A DNA stretch of 64,000 bases from Deinandra increscens subsp. villosa (taxonomy: Eukaryota > Streptophyta > Magnoliopsida > Asterales > Asteraceae), in the NCBI GenBank assembly GCA_039602395.1, contig JBCNJP010000019.1, positions 4,718,335 to 4,782,334 of the forward strand, written 5' to 3'. The notes below the pieces were generated by a model. That model was not told the DNA's origin, made no database searches, and worked only from the letters and a program-made list of their open reading frames with translations. A program made the position numbers and the translations under genes. Positions 11,686 through 23,290 of the stretch are shown here, piece after piece. Every line of letters starts with the position of its first letter. The stretch's first letter is position 1.

Positions 11686-11941
11686 GGCTAAGTGTAGTGG
11701 ATAATGCCCTAAATGGGGCGTTATCCGCCATGTGGACGATGACTGGACAAGGGGCTTTATGGGGCTTTATGGTGTAGTGGATAAAGCCCCATAACGCCCC
11801 CACATACCTCCCCCTTTCAGCGTTATCTCCCTCACGCCCCTCTCGAATTTTAGCTTCATAACGCCCTATAACGCCCCTGCGTAATGGGGCGGGGCGTTAT
11901 GGGCTCTTTTTTTGCCCCATAACGCCTCATTACGGATAGCC
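11686..11941. mobile_element. Tourist-like MITE (256 bp)
   Basis: The ends are GGCTAAGTGTAGTGG on the left and, reverse-complemented, GGCTATCCGTAATGAGG on the right. It is flanked by TAA at 11683-11685 and 11942-11944, the 3-bp TWA duplication of PIF/Harbinger-derived MITEs. Internally it holds many alternating 'ataacgcccc' and 'ggggcgttat' words, so a single strand would fold extensively. There is no coding capacity. Confidence 0.75.
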
Positions 11942-11944
11942 TAA

Positions 11945-13222
11945 GGGTTCATTGGTTCAATATGAGGGGTATTTGTAATAAAGAAAAGACAAGTGGCCAT
12001 TTATGAAATTTCTTTAACCTTCAACCCAAGCCCCCACCACCATCACCCTCACCCTTCTTCTCCGGCGCTAGCACCACCCATCACCACCACTACCACCAGC
12101 GACATGCATCACCATCATCACCAGCGTGAGATCAAATCCCCCCCCCCCCCCCCCCAACCCTAACGGCAAACCTCGCCCCTCTGCGGGTCGATTTCCGGCC
12201 AACTACCGGTGCCCACACTCCTTCCCTTTGGCGACACCACAACAAACAACTGGCTCTCGCTCTTCTCCCCTTTTCTTTCTGGTTCGCGACAACCCAACAG
12301 ATTTCACGGGGGATTCATTTCGCCGTTTCCCCCTTGGTTTCACCCTTCATTTCAATACCACAACAGATTTTGCAGTGATTCGAGTGTTCACCGGAGAAAG
12401 CAAGGGATTCGGTTTCGCCGTTTCCGATGGGGATGTAGTCTCCGGTGAAGAATTCCGTTTTGCCTAATTCGAACGGTATATAACTACGGACTGCCGAAAA
12501 CATAAACCCTAGCGAAGAATCTGACAGCATGGAGCACTGGTGAGGAGGTCGTCGATGGGTGGTGGTGGCTAAAGAGGTCGAGTTTAAAAGGGTTTTTTAC
12601 TTGAAAATTTTTACATTCAGGCCCCTCATATTTTCTAGGTTTATATATGGTTCCTCAAAAATGCCACATCACATTAAAATTAAAAAGATAAAGAAAATGT
12701 CATGTGTACTGTCATATCAGCAAAAAAAACTAACACCGTTAGGATTCCGTTAGTTTGAGATCAATGAGAGAAGATAGTTTGAAACTCGGACTCGATGAGA
12801 AACATTTCGAATGGTGAAATTAATCTCTGCCAATAAATGAAACTTATGATTAATAAAATCCAATTTGTCAACGTTAAAATAAAAAGTATTTTTCACTTAC
12901 CCAAACACTCGTTTGAAAGCCGATAATTCAATTTGAAAACCAATTCCAAACACTCTCTTCTCTCGATTTAGAAGTTAGAACTTGTTTTATGTGGTTTTGG
13001 CGAATATGTTTGTTTCAAAATTAGTCAATTATATAAAAAATAAAAAAATTGTCAAAGCTGACCAAAACCCGACCATTTCAGTTGGGACGATCTCTAGTCT
13101 CAACACGCCATAACCAAAAGGGGAGAGCTCAGTGACTAGCAGTGGCGGATATTACGAACTTTTTAGTAGCAAGCCATAAATCGTAGCTCTCTCTCTCTCT
13201 CTCTCTCTCCCTCACTACTTCT
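11945..13222. other. Region upstream of the BADC gene
   Basis: The stretch holds a (CAC/CAT)-rich tract at 12035-12125, a run of about 19 C (12138-12156) and a GC-richer patch to 12550, with short open frames of low-complexity character that I do not accept as genes. It ends in the leader of the BADC gene: a (CT)n microsatellite at about 13189-13209 lies just before the ATG at 13223, a common feature of plant 5' leaders. Confidence 0.5.
12138..12156 (+). repeat. Homopolymer C19
   Basis: A run of about 19 C, potentially i-motif or G-quadruplex forming on the other strand, one of three such tracts in the window. Confidence 0.9.
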
Positions 13223-16200
13223 ATGGCGGAATCAGCAGCTGCTCTCTTATGGACTTTTCCTTGTAAGCTTCTAATTCTCTTTTCTATATGAATGCGCCTC
13301 CTCTATATAATCCTTAGGTCGTTTATGTTGATTCGTTCCTATTTACTGCTTTATATCACAGTAAGAACATATGATTTAACATCCTGATTTCTCAAATAGA
13401 GATCCGATAAGCTGTTTCAATCCTTTGTTTTTGATCTGTGTAGCTGAATGTTGGCGTAGCTTGTGTCGATTTTATGTGAAATTCGATTTGTTTATGTTTG
13501 ATTGTGGTAGATCTCTGATTTGTGCGAATAATTAGCTCTAGCGGTAGCAAATTGATGTGAAGATCTGAGGCCTTTATACTGAAATTGCCTTTAACGAATG
13601 TCTTTCCAGATTCTCTATTGGTATATATCATATATGTCTCAGGAGTGAAAGTGTTGAATCAAATTTTAGCATTTGCTTTCCAGATATCACATATAGGCAT
13701 TTGCTACTGATATTTTAGCTCTGTAAAGCTGTTTGAATCCTTTATTTATATGTATAAATGCATTTGCTACTTATATCTTTGGGGCTCAATTGTTTGAATC
13801 CTTTGTTTATTTGTATAAATGAATTTTCTACTGATGGTTTTAGCGTGGCTAAGTTGATATGTCGTTTTATGATTACAGATTCTGGTTCTGCAGCTGCAAG
13901 GCCTGGAGGAGTTCCTATGTATAATGCCAAATGGCTCACACCAACCAAATCTCATGTCCCAACATTTGGTAGGGAGCTTGTTTCTTCTCCAAAAAAACGA
14001 GCAGGAATTCTTGTGTCATGTCTGAAGGCATCTGATGCTGCTGTTATTGACGAGTGTAACGGTGAGTGACTAGTTCCTATTGCGATAACTGATCGTCATT
14101 ATGTGAACCAATTCATATTTCTTGATATGGATGAGATCTTATTTCAATTATTCTCTTACTCTCTAGTGATCCTATTAGTTTTAGTTTCCCTTCAAATGAG
14201 TTTTACGTTAATAAGCTGGTTCAGTTGAATTACTTACATAAACCACCAAAACCAAACTTCTCTCTACTCCAACCTTTGGTAGCATTGGTTAAACTGATTA
14301 TCTTTTCATTTCGTTTTGAAGGCTCGTTGGAGAAAAGTGATTCGCGAGGTGCAACTTTTCCTAGTGGTTTTGAGGTGAGTTCAGACTAGCTTTGCCAAAT
14401 GCCAAATAGGATCATGGAGAAACAAACTTTCAAACCATATTTTGTTCATTAATGTTTTTATTCTTTAATTCCGTGTTTATGACGATGACTTATTCTTGCA
14501 TGCTTGTTGTTACTCGTTATAATATCAGGAGCTTGTTGTGGGAGTATGTGATGAGACACAGATTGCTGAGCTGAAAATAAAGGTACACTTATACCTTAAT
14601 ATCCAATTTAATTTCTTGCTTAATCAATCTTTAAGTTCATGATTTGGAAATTGTCGCAACTATTATAATGTCCAAACATGGTTAGATTGACAAACAAAAC
14701 ATGAAAATCAACCAGAGAAGGGTTCCTAATAAAGACTAGTCATTCCTCACAATCTTTTTTCATTTCACACAGATTGGGGATTTTGAAATGCATCTTAAAC
14801 GGGATATTAAATCAGACGAAGCCCCCATGGCCATGCTTGTTGCTTCACCTACAGAACCCCCGCCAATTCCAAGTAAACCAATGAATGAATCTGCCCCTGC
14901 GGACTTGCCTTCTTCCAAAAAAGAAAATGCAAATCCATTTGCAAATGCCAGCTTTAAGAAGTCAAAAAAATTAGCAGCACTGGAAGCTTCTGGAGCTAGT
15001 GGATATGTTTTTATATCATGTCCAACGGTAAAATCCCAAATTGTATTATTTCCTTTATTATTCCAAAAACAATTGTAGCTAAGCTTAGATCTGGCAATTT
15101 CAATCCCTTGAATTATGAATGGATTGATTTGGTGTTTTTTTCTCACAAGAGGTCAAATAGGTAAATAGTATTAAGATTAAGATGAAACAGTTGAAATGGA
15201 TCCAATAGGCTTGCCCAAAGGGTATTCAATGTTTGAAACCTCATAAATCATCTTATTCAAAACAAAATTTATTGTTGAAATAATATTTGTTCTAATATTA
15301 TTTTACACACTAATTATACTAAGTTTTGTATATTGTTAGGAGTTGGGACAAAAAAGGATTCCGGGTGACCCAGCCCATTTCGATGTGTAAAAGAATTGCC
15401 TGTTTTGACCTGACACCCAACCTGCACCTTTTGCAAGATTTACTTCCTTTTTTAATTTTACATTTCCTCGTTTACCAGGTTGGATCATTCCGTAAAGGAA
15501 GGACATTCAAAGGCAAAAAGGAGCCATCTGTCTGTAAAGAGGTAACGTATCTGAGGAAAACAGCCGATTCATTTGTGTATTCCATATATTATTTTTCCTT
15601 GTTGTCTCTTTTATCAGGAACATACAAAGCATAAGATCTAAAAAAGCAAATTCACAAATGTCAATGGACTAATAAAGTACCATTTATTCAACAAACAAGT
15701 CTGATAATAGCAAACCCTTTTGAGTTTCGCTTATATAAATTACATTTTATATCCACTGAATATGAATATGATTTAGGTGAATTTTTTTATTTTTAAACAG
15801 GGTAGTGTGATTAAAGAAGGACAGACAATATGCTACTTGGACCAGTTTGGCACTCAACTTCCTGTAAAGGTGAGATGAGGTCCTCTAATTTCCAGCTCTT
15901 AAAGGAACACATCTTTTTTCTATTAGAGTCTGATCGCTCTTTTTGTCTTTTGAATTCTCATTATACAGTCGGATGTAGATGGAGAAGTTATCAAGATCCT
16001 TGTTGATGATGGAGGTATGATTATGGTTTTCCATGTTCTTCTTTAATTGCATAGAAAAACCTGGATGGACAGTGAATCCTGATCCATATCTGCCCTGTGA
16101 TAACATATATAGAATAACATTCATTCTGGAAAATAAGCTTTTGGCACTTAATGATTAGATTTTTGTAATGTTAAAATTGAGCAAATAGGTAGGTTGTAAA

Positions 16201-16382
16201 ACGAAAAAGTTACTAAAATTGGAAGTTTTACTATTTTGATTGGATTATCCCAAGTGCATATTCTACAATTATACTTGTAGTATAAATTTAATGACTATAA
16301 ATGTGATTCTGCAGAGGCTGTTGGTTATGGAGATCCCCTTATCGCGGTTTTGCCCTCGTTTCATGATATTGTCAACATTTGA
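13223..16382 (+). CDS. BADC: BADC-type biotin/lipoyl attachment domain protein
   Basis: Nine exons join in frame with GT-AG introns: 13223-13262, 13879-14061, 14322-14374, 14529-14582, 14773-15027, 15479-15541, 15801-15869, 15969-16014, 16315-16382, giving 276 residues. In Arabidopsis, BADC proteins resemble the biotin carboxyl carrier subunit of plastid acetyl-CoA carboxylase, compete with it and lower fatty-acid synthesis. Residues about 196-276 form the carrier-like fold (VGSFRKGRTFKGKK, KEGQTICYLDQFG, DVDGEVIKILVDDGEAVGYG, AVLPSF). Where a true carrier has the biotin-lysine motif AMKLM, this protein has DQFGTQLPVKSD, so it should not be biotinylated. The Ser/Ala-rich N-terminus (MAESAAALLWTF...) fits a plastid transit peptide. 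The reading frame and all splice sites are clean. Which BADC paralogue it matches is not decided. Confidence 0.9.
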
Positions 16383-18033
16383 ATGGTTGTCGTTGAAGAA
16401 TTTGAGTTTCAGTATTTCTAGTGTTGTCAGATTTAGCGATCCATATAAGCATTCATTAAACAAACAAAATATGTGGTAAACATTTGGTCGTGATATATTG
16501 ATATGTTTGACTTGTGATTAGCTATGTTTAGGGTTGATAACAGGTCAAGACCGACTAACCTATCCCGACCGAACCGACCTGGATTGAAACCGAATAATTA
16601 AGGTGAAAAATAATGACCGATGACCAAGCTGATTTTTTGTTTCAGGTCAGTCTTGGGTTGGTCTTAGTCAGTTCATCGGTTTTCTTGAGTCGGCTCGTGA
16701 GAGCTAAGGACTGGACAAAACCGGCTCGGTAACGAGGCTAAACAACTTGAAAAACAAGGACACAAGAACCAAGCCAATTTTGTGTATTTATGGGTAAGTC
16801 ATACTTGAAAAGCTCTAAATGAGTCGAGATCGGACTCCCCTCAACTCGTTTACATCCCCATATTACGTCAATTCTCATAAAATTTATAATTTATAAAAAA
16901 AAAAGTAAAATCACTTTTCCTTTCTACCTTCTCTAGATTAGATTTTCAATAAGATTAGGTTTATACAAAGTACACAGTTGTAGTAACTAAAACATATATT
17001 CCAATTGGAGAGAACCATTTTTCAACTTTAGAACCAAGAACCGAATCAAACATAGCAAGTACCGGTTTAATTTTTTCTTAACAGTAATGCCTAGAATTTA
17101 TTCTGGGTTTAATTTTTAGATTGAACCTACAAGTTGTGGGACCCAACCCCATACCTGGTTTAATTCTTTGTGTTGTCAGTTGAAGAGAACCGGTTTTAGA
17201 GCAAAAGGTATGTGAGTTTGGTTGTGTGAGCTCGCCATATAGATAATCCTTGACTTAGTGGTGAAAGTTTGGTAGGAGGGCTATGGTGATGTGAGTTGGT
17301 ATTATTATATTAAATATTTAAAATTTTAAATAAAAGAATTAGATAAATAAAATTGATACGTAGGCACATAATTGGTGGAGATAATAAAATAATTAAACTC
17401 AATCTCCAACCCACGTCGTTACAATTCCAACGGCACCAACTCACGCCATATGGGCGGTGTTTCACGTGTGAGTTACAATTCCAACTCACGCCATAGGGGC
17501 AATGTTTCACGTGTGAGTTAGTGTGAGTTTGATGCCACCTAGACTCACGCCAAGAACTCACAAAGTATACCTTGCCTTAACTAAAGAACCCAAAACCAAA
17601 TCAAATATAGCAGCAAGTACGGGTTCAAAAAAAATTAGCATCAATGTCTAGAATTACCCATTTATATATTCTAGGTTTAGATTTTCCTATGAGTATAGTT
17701 ATACCTACATCTTTCTTCTTGGTTGTGGGACCCAACCCCCCTACCCAGTTCAGTTCTGTGGGTTAGTCGGAGCAGTATGTGCAACAGATTTCTTTGGTGA
17801 TTTTTTCCATAGAGAATAGAACGCATATAAATATCATGCACAATGTTCAAATCACCAAGGGTGCTACACTGCTAGGTATGTTAATTCCCAAAAGCATTTG
17901 TTTCCATCAAGGTCGTGTGAAAAGACTTTCTTCTATCAATGTACAAGCAGCTCCCACATCATTCACTACCCACACAAATAAACAAAAGCGGAGCCCAAAA
18001 ATCATGTCAAGTAAGTACTCTACCAACAAACAC
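16383..18033. repeat. Intergenic DNA with direct repeats and MITE-like block
   Basis: Two related segments of about 150 bp, at 17030-17180 and 17585-17770, share 'ttgtgggacccaacccc' and neighbouring words in the same orientation. Between them, 17400-17520 holds a 48-bp tandem duplication around 'gtttcacgtgtgagtta'. The 16510-16860 stretch resembles decayed copies of the 'gtaaacgagct' repeat family seen at 47.5 and 55.5 kb. A plus-strand frame at 17779-18144 overlaps the 3' end of the Kelch gene and is not accepted as coding. Confidence 0.45.
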
Positions 18034-21000
18034 TCACAACACAAGGGCCGAAAAATGACTCCTTTTCCCAATTGCTTTGAGATTCGCAGCTATCTCCCAA
18101 CCACTTCCCTCTTTATAACATTCAACCTGTCCAAAGTTCAGTGAAAAATGTTAGCTAAAAAAATTCATGCAACAGTAAATTGAGAAAAGTAGTGTTTATA
18201 CAATGTCAAGAACTTCATTGTTTTCTTTCCATCCACCAATGGCGTAAATCTTTTCCCCAAGCACAAAGGCCCCCAAATTGGCTCTAGTGATGTTCATCGA
18301 CTCAGCTTCCACCCATGCACCCATTCGCATATCTAGATACTCTAGAGTTGCTAAAAACTCATCTCCATTGACCCCACCAACAGTGTATCTGTAAGGTGAT
18401 CGACAATTTTTTTGTATAAGACTACAATTACATAACTATATATAAATAGAAAAAAATTAAGCCAACAAACTTAGGGACCAAGACAAGCCCTAAACAAAAA
18501 AAAGCCAGCCCAAAAGCCTTCACACCCAACACAAAAGAGTTGCATACACTTTACATGATACTAGATGGATGTCCAGGCAAAAAACCTTATTCTACCAGAA
18601 TATTTCCTCAAAAAATAGTTTAGCAAAAATAAATTTAATATTACACTAGATACAATAGTTTAACAAAACTTTTGACCAGCATGTTCGAAATTACAACTCA
18701 ATAGAGGTGGTAATGACGAATAGGAACTCATGGATAGGTTTATTCAGTATGTGTTTAGCTGTCACATGTAACCCTTTAACATGTTGAAACTTGAAAGTAC
18801 CAAGTGCGTTTTTAGTGTACGCGATCTATATATATTTTTTTCATTTCAAAATACTAGATTATTATTGAGATAATGTAAATTTTTGGAATCATATTTAACA
18901 TACTGACTACTTAAAAAATACTGGATCATTTTGGACAAAGAAGCCCATCTGACACATTTCTACCCGTACGAAAAGTACCCATTTCTTCACAAACAGACTT
19001 AAATCCATCCCAAATCTTCCAATTTGTCACCTCTGAGTATTGGATACAAGAATGTTGTGGACCCGTACAAGCATTACGGTTTTTATAATGCACGAGAAAT
19101 GAAGTAACAATATGCAAATTAAAGAAGTGTAAGACAATCAATTTGCAGAATAAGGACTACTAGTCCAGTGAAGGGATGGTACATCTTAGATAAGGTATGA
19201 ACTTACAGTTTCTCGTTTAGCACAACCATAGAGTGGCAGCCCTTCCTTGCATTCATGCTTGGAATTTTGTACCAAAGTTTTTCACGTGGATCAAATCTTT
19301 CCACAGAGCTGCATGACATAAAGGATCGTCATCCAGTTAATGACGGACTCTCAGATGTCAAAGAAAACTAAATGTAAATAGTAAGATGAAAAGGGATCTA
19401 AGGTTTCCTTTTGGAGTTCTAATGTAACTGAAATAATCTCACAATAGACCACTAACTATATATTACCTCAAATAAGATTCTCCGTCAAATCCACCAGTAA
19501 CATACAGTACATTATTCAGTTCTGCTGCTGCCGGGGCTAATCTCTAAAAAAGAAACTACAAAGCTTAGAGCAAATGCAAGCATATAAAAACTGATGTGCA
19601 TAACTGCAAAAAATAAATGTTAGAGGCGAACACAGAACACAGATCTAAGGTTCTGTTTGATCTCGAACGGGTCAAGTAAAAAACACTAGCACTAGCTTGT
19701 AAGAAAACAGATCCCACAGTGTGTTTTAGATGCAATAAACTTTAACTGTTCTGTTAAAAAATCACATTATCGTTACAATAGTAAAAAACTAAAGTATGTA
19801 TTGGGTCATTCTGACCCGTCCCCGTAGCATATCCTCCGTTTTCACAGGGTTATCCAATCCACATTTGCCAAATTAAGTGAAAATTAAAGTACCTTGCTGT
19901 GCATTGAATGAACAGGAAACCATTTCCCAATATTCATGTCAAGATATTCCACCTCTGATGAAAAGTGATATCGGTCACCACCACCAACAACAAAAAGTTT
20001 GTCCATAACTGAAGCCCCGGAAACATTTGTGTTTTTCCAATATAAAGGTGGCCTCTGGATCCATTGATTATTAGCTGTGTTGAATGATTCAACTACAAAA
20101 AAGGAAAGATATGAGGACGCATTTTAGTAGATTGAGAATACGACTTTCACAATATGTATAGACACAAGTTATTACCGGGTCCGTCACCACCAAAATGGTA
20201 AAGTTCACCATTTAAGGTTGCTGCAGAGGCATATTTCTTTATAGAAGTCATCGGAGGAAGTGAAATTTTGATGTCATTAGATGGAATATAAGAATCTAGA
20301 GCTGGCAACCACGAGAAACCATCGTGTCCCCCAACAATGAAGACAGATTCGGTAAACTTTGCCACGAAATTGCTCGGTAGCTGGTTGTGTACTTCAGCAG
20401 GGTCTAAAATTGATTGTGATCCAGATTCCAGCATATCAACCCTGTTTCTAAGCAGCTGAACTTCATGTTTCCACGCATCCTTTAATAATCAAATGACGAA
20501 ATTAGCAGTGCAGTCATCTTAAAGAAATTATAAGTAATGTAGATGAAACATTTATGAAAGGACAGCCATATTGAGATTAGAAAATGTACCAGTTCTTGCT
20601 CTAGCCTATTGATTTTCACAATCTGCTTCAGCTGAGATCCTTTCATCGCTTCCAATTCTTGCATTAACTTCACATAATAGCCATACAAGCTTAGTTAAAA
20701 AGAACCTATCGGAAAGAATAAAAAACCTCCATGGAACAATAAGCATAGAATATATAAACTTTTATCTTACTTCGACCATTGAAGGTTGAAGATTAGTGGA
20801 TGTCTCTACTACTGTATCTGCTACCTTCATCCCTTCAAAATCTTGCATTAACTTTACACAATAGCCATATAATCTTAGTTAGAAAAAAAACCTAGTGAAA
20901 ACAAAAAAATATATATATTGTACGGAAAGATAAGCGTAGAAAACAAAGAAATTGATCTTACATTCGACCATTGGTGGTTTTTGATCAGTGGAATCTTCTA

Positions 21001-22510
21001 CAACCATGTCTGATACTACAGAGCTGTCTTTGCTCGTGCTTTTCCTCGTTTTCACTCTCAGTTGTCTCAACAGATAAGGATGGACCGGAACCCAAATTGT
21101 CATCTAGCCTTTGAGAAGAAGAAGATGGCTCGCCAAGATGTTGACCACTCGAGTGTGAGGTTTGACCAGGCCCAGCTTCACATATGTTGGCAGTGACGTG
21201 TTGGCTTTCATCCCATGTGTTTTCTTGCATTACATAAGGCTTGTCTGCAGCCATGTTTGCTTGAGGGTCTGATACCCAAGTTTGATCATTGAAGGAGCAG
21301 GAAGCCATGTTTGCTTCAGGGTCTGATACCCAAGTTTGATCCCACTGGCTATCCTCCCAACCATCCTCCCAAGTGCCCGCTTGTATGAAATCACTCTTCT
21401 CTTCATGTTCTTGCTTAAAGGAAAACTCATCCCAACTAGTGTTTGCATGAGGACTTAAGACAGCTTTGGATGTTTGATCACCCGTAAATTCATTTTTGCT
21501 AGCCCCAACTGACTGGCTTTCCTTTCCATAGCCAGTTTCCGATTTAAACAATTCACTCCATTTTCCTGCATGTTGAGAGCTAGAACCAGTAGTGGTAGCA
21601 GTGTTGGTTCTACCAAGAGCATTAGCATATGAAAGCTTTGAGGTCTGATTCGAGTCCTCAGGTAATTTCTGCCTTAGATCAGCAATTCTTGGTGATATAG
21701 GAGCCTTGTATTCTCGTCCTTTGGGATTTGCAGGCAAAGAAGCATAAAGATTGCTCCACTTTGTTGAAACACCAGAATTCATGGGTGATGATGTAAACAA
21801 AGAAACTAGCTGCTTGGTCTGATCATAATCTAACTCAAAATAGAAGTGTTTTTCATCATGGTAGTTATGAATGATCACCGGCTGAAATTGTTCTTCCGAC
21901 AATGGATTGCACAACCTTTGAACACAAATCTTAACCTTGAATTCAAACCACATAACAATATATCAGTATATGTCTGAGATAAAACTAAACTCTTTTATAG
22001 CCTGCCTAATGACCAAGTTACTACTACTACATAACAATGGGGAATAATACCTGCGCAGGAAACCTAGTATATCCAGTGTCATCTCCCTCGGCAACCCATG
22101 CATAGCTATCAATGTTCATTTGACCTGGACCCGCAGCCTCAAATATGCCATGAAGTACACGATCGCTGTAATTAAAGAGGAATAACGGGAGCCCTGGTTT
22201 GATGTTCTTAATATACGAAAAATGACCCTCTGGCAAACCTGTCATAGAAAGGTCAAAGACTTATCAAAATTCTACATTATTATAATAAACATTAAAGAAG
22301 CAAAAAGAAGATGGTGGAAATAACAAACTAACCAAACAACTGTTTAGACAGGCATTCGTTGATGGTATTATGTGTGGTTCCACATATAACACCATGGAGA
22401 TCAGATTTCCTTAAATTCCTTGCAGGTGCGCTGTAATTGCACAGCACAGGGGCTTCTTTGGTTGCCCAGTTTAGATTTATTTTTTTTTCTTCTGCTTTCG
22501 ACCTCCCATT
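18034..22510 (-). pseudogene. DCD domain-Kelch repeat protein gene, frame disrupted
   Basis: Exons on the minus strand: 22333-22510, 22051-22238, 20962-21935, 20771-20841, 20590-20667, 20176-20479, 19893-20092, 19467-19543, 19207-19308, 18202-18388, 18034-18126. Domain order matches the Arabidopsis At5g01660 type: a DCD domain (RNLRKSDLHGVICG, ECLSKQLFG, GLPLFLFNYSDRVLHGIFEA, NPLSEEQFQP), a Ser/Asp-rich linker with two DQTWVSDP repeats, a short coiled segment, then six Kelch blades with GG pairs (FIVGGHDG, YHFGGDG, FVVGGGD, YVTGGFDG, YTVGGVNG, YAIGGW) ending SHFSALVL. DCD proteins act in stress and cell-death responses. Two faults: the ATG at 22509 is in frame only if the A9 run at 22480-22488 had ten bases, and exon 4 reaches a stop at 20985-20987 while the linker continues in another frame. 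Either the gene is broken or the assembly has indel errors. A non-coding exon ending at about 22907 probably lies upstream. Confidence 0.85.
20590..20962 (-). repeat. Tandem duplication inside the DCD-Kelch gene
   Basis: Two adjacent units of about 190 bp each hold an intron segment with 'aatagccata' and 'cttagtta' (minus-strand complement) plus exon sequence. The encoded ends MVVEDSTDQKPPMVE and VVETSTNLQPSMVE, and the exon starts LMQDFEGMK and LMQELEAMK, are clearly paired. The extra linker exon (20771-20841) therefore arose by internal duplication. Confidence 0.7.
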
Positions 22511-22907
22511 CTGCAAAACAATTGTATAAACTAATTAATCTTATGATATAACAAACAAACAAACAAACAAGGAGCCTATATCATCAACACAGAGCTTGTT
22601 GTCAAACAATAACAATTGTTTCTTGAGACTGTAATTTGAGATATTTGGTTCACAAAACAAACAAACAATAGTGCATGTTTCTGAACAGAAATTACACAAA
22701 CCCTAGCTAGGAAGAAAAAATGTGCAGGTAACTAATGCGTAAGCACATAGCGATTGCGAGTGACGCCAGCAAAGGATTTATGATGCGTACAACAAACAAC
22801 GATCGATGTAAGAAGTTCGAATGTTACTAGAATCTAACGAAAAAAGGATCAATCTTCTTCTGATCTACTCAAAATTACGAAGAGAAGAGAGGAGAAAAGT
22901 AGAATAC

Positions 22908-23290
22908 CTTGATCGCTTCAACTGCGGAGCTGTACGTAAGCGGCCGTTCCACGAACCGTCGGAATTCGGTACGACCTGAGAAACAATATGCGAGTATAAT
23001 GTGAGGAGTATGTTTTAAAACCCTCATCTGATGAACTAAGTAGTGAAAATGGAACGGCATTACGCTGCAAAACGTGTTCTCGGACCTTACGTCGGAAAAA
23101 AGAACCTCGGCCGGCGGTAAGAGCAACCGGAAATTTGAGAGAAGATGAGCAGGGAGGGTGGCTAGTAGTATGAAAGTGGGGCCTATATTGACCGGCGAGT
23201 GACCGGAAAGAAAAAAGAACGACGCGAATATTTTCTTTTCTTTTGTCTTTTGGTCCCCCAATTTTCTATTTTTGTCAACGACAGCTGTAA
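22908..23290 (-). promoter_or_regulatory. Likely leader exon and promoter of DCD-Kelch gene
   Basis: Minus-strand sequence ending GCGATCAAG with a GTATTC donor at 22907 is well placed as the first, non-coding exon of the DCD-Kelch gene, joining the acceptor at 22511-22513. The region is richer in G and C than its surroundings. A long frame through it exists but is low complexity, so I do not read it as coding. Confidence 0.4.

Noticed and set aside
12126..12467. 113-codon frame starting with a proline run
   Set aside because: Begins in a C19 homopolymer, no domain, competing frames overlap.
17779..18144. 121-codon plus-strand frame
   Set aside because: Overlaps the last Kelch exon antisense; no domain.
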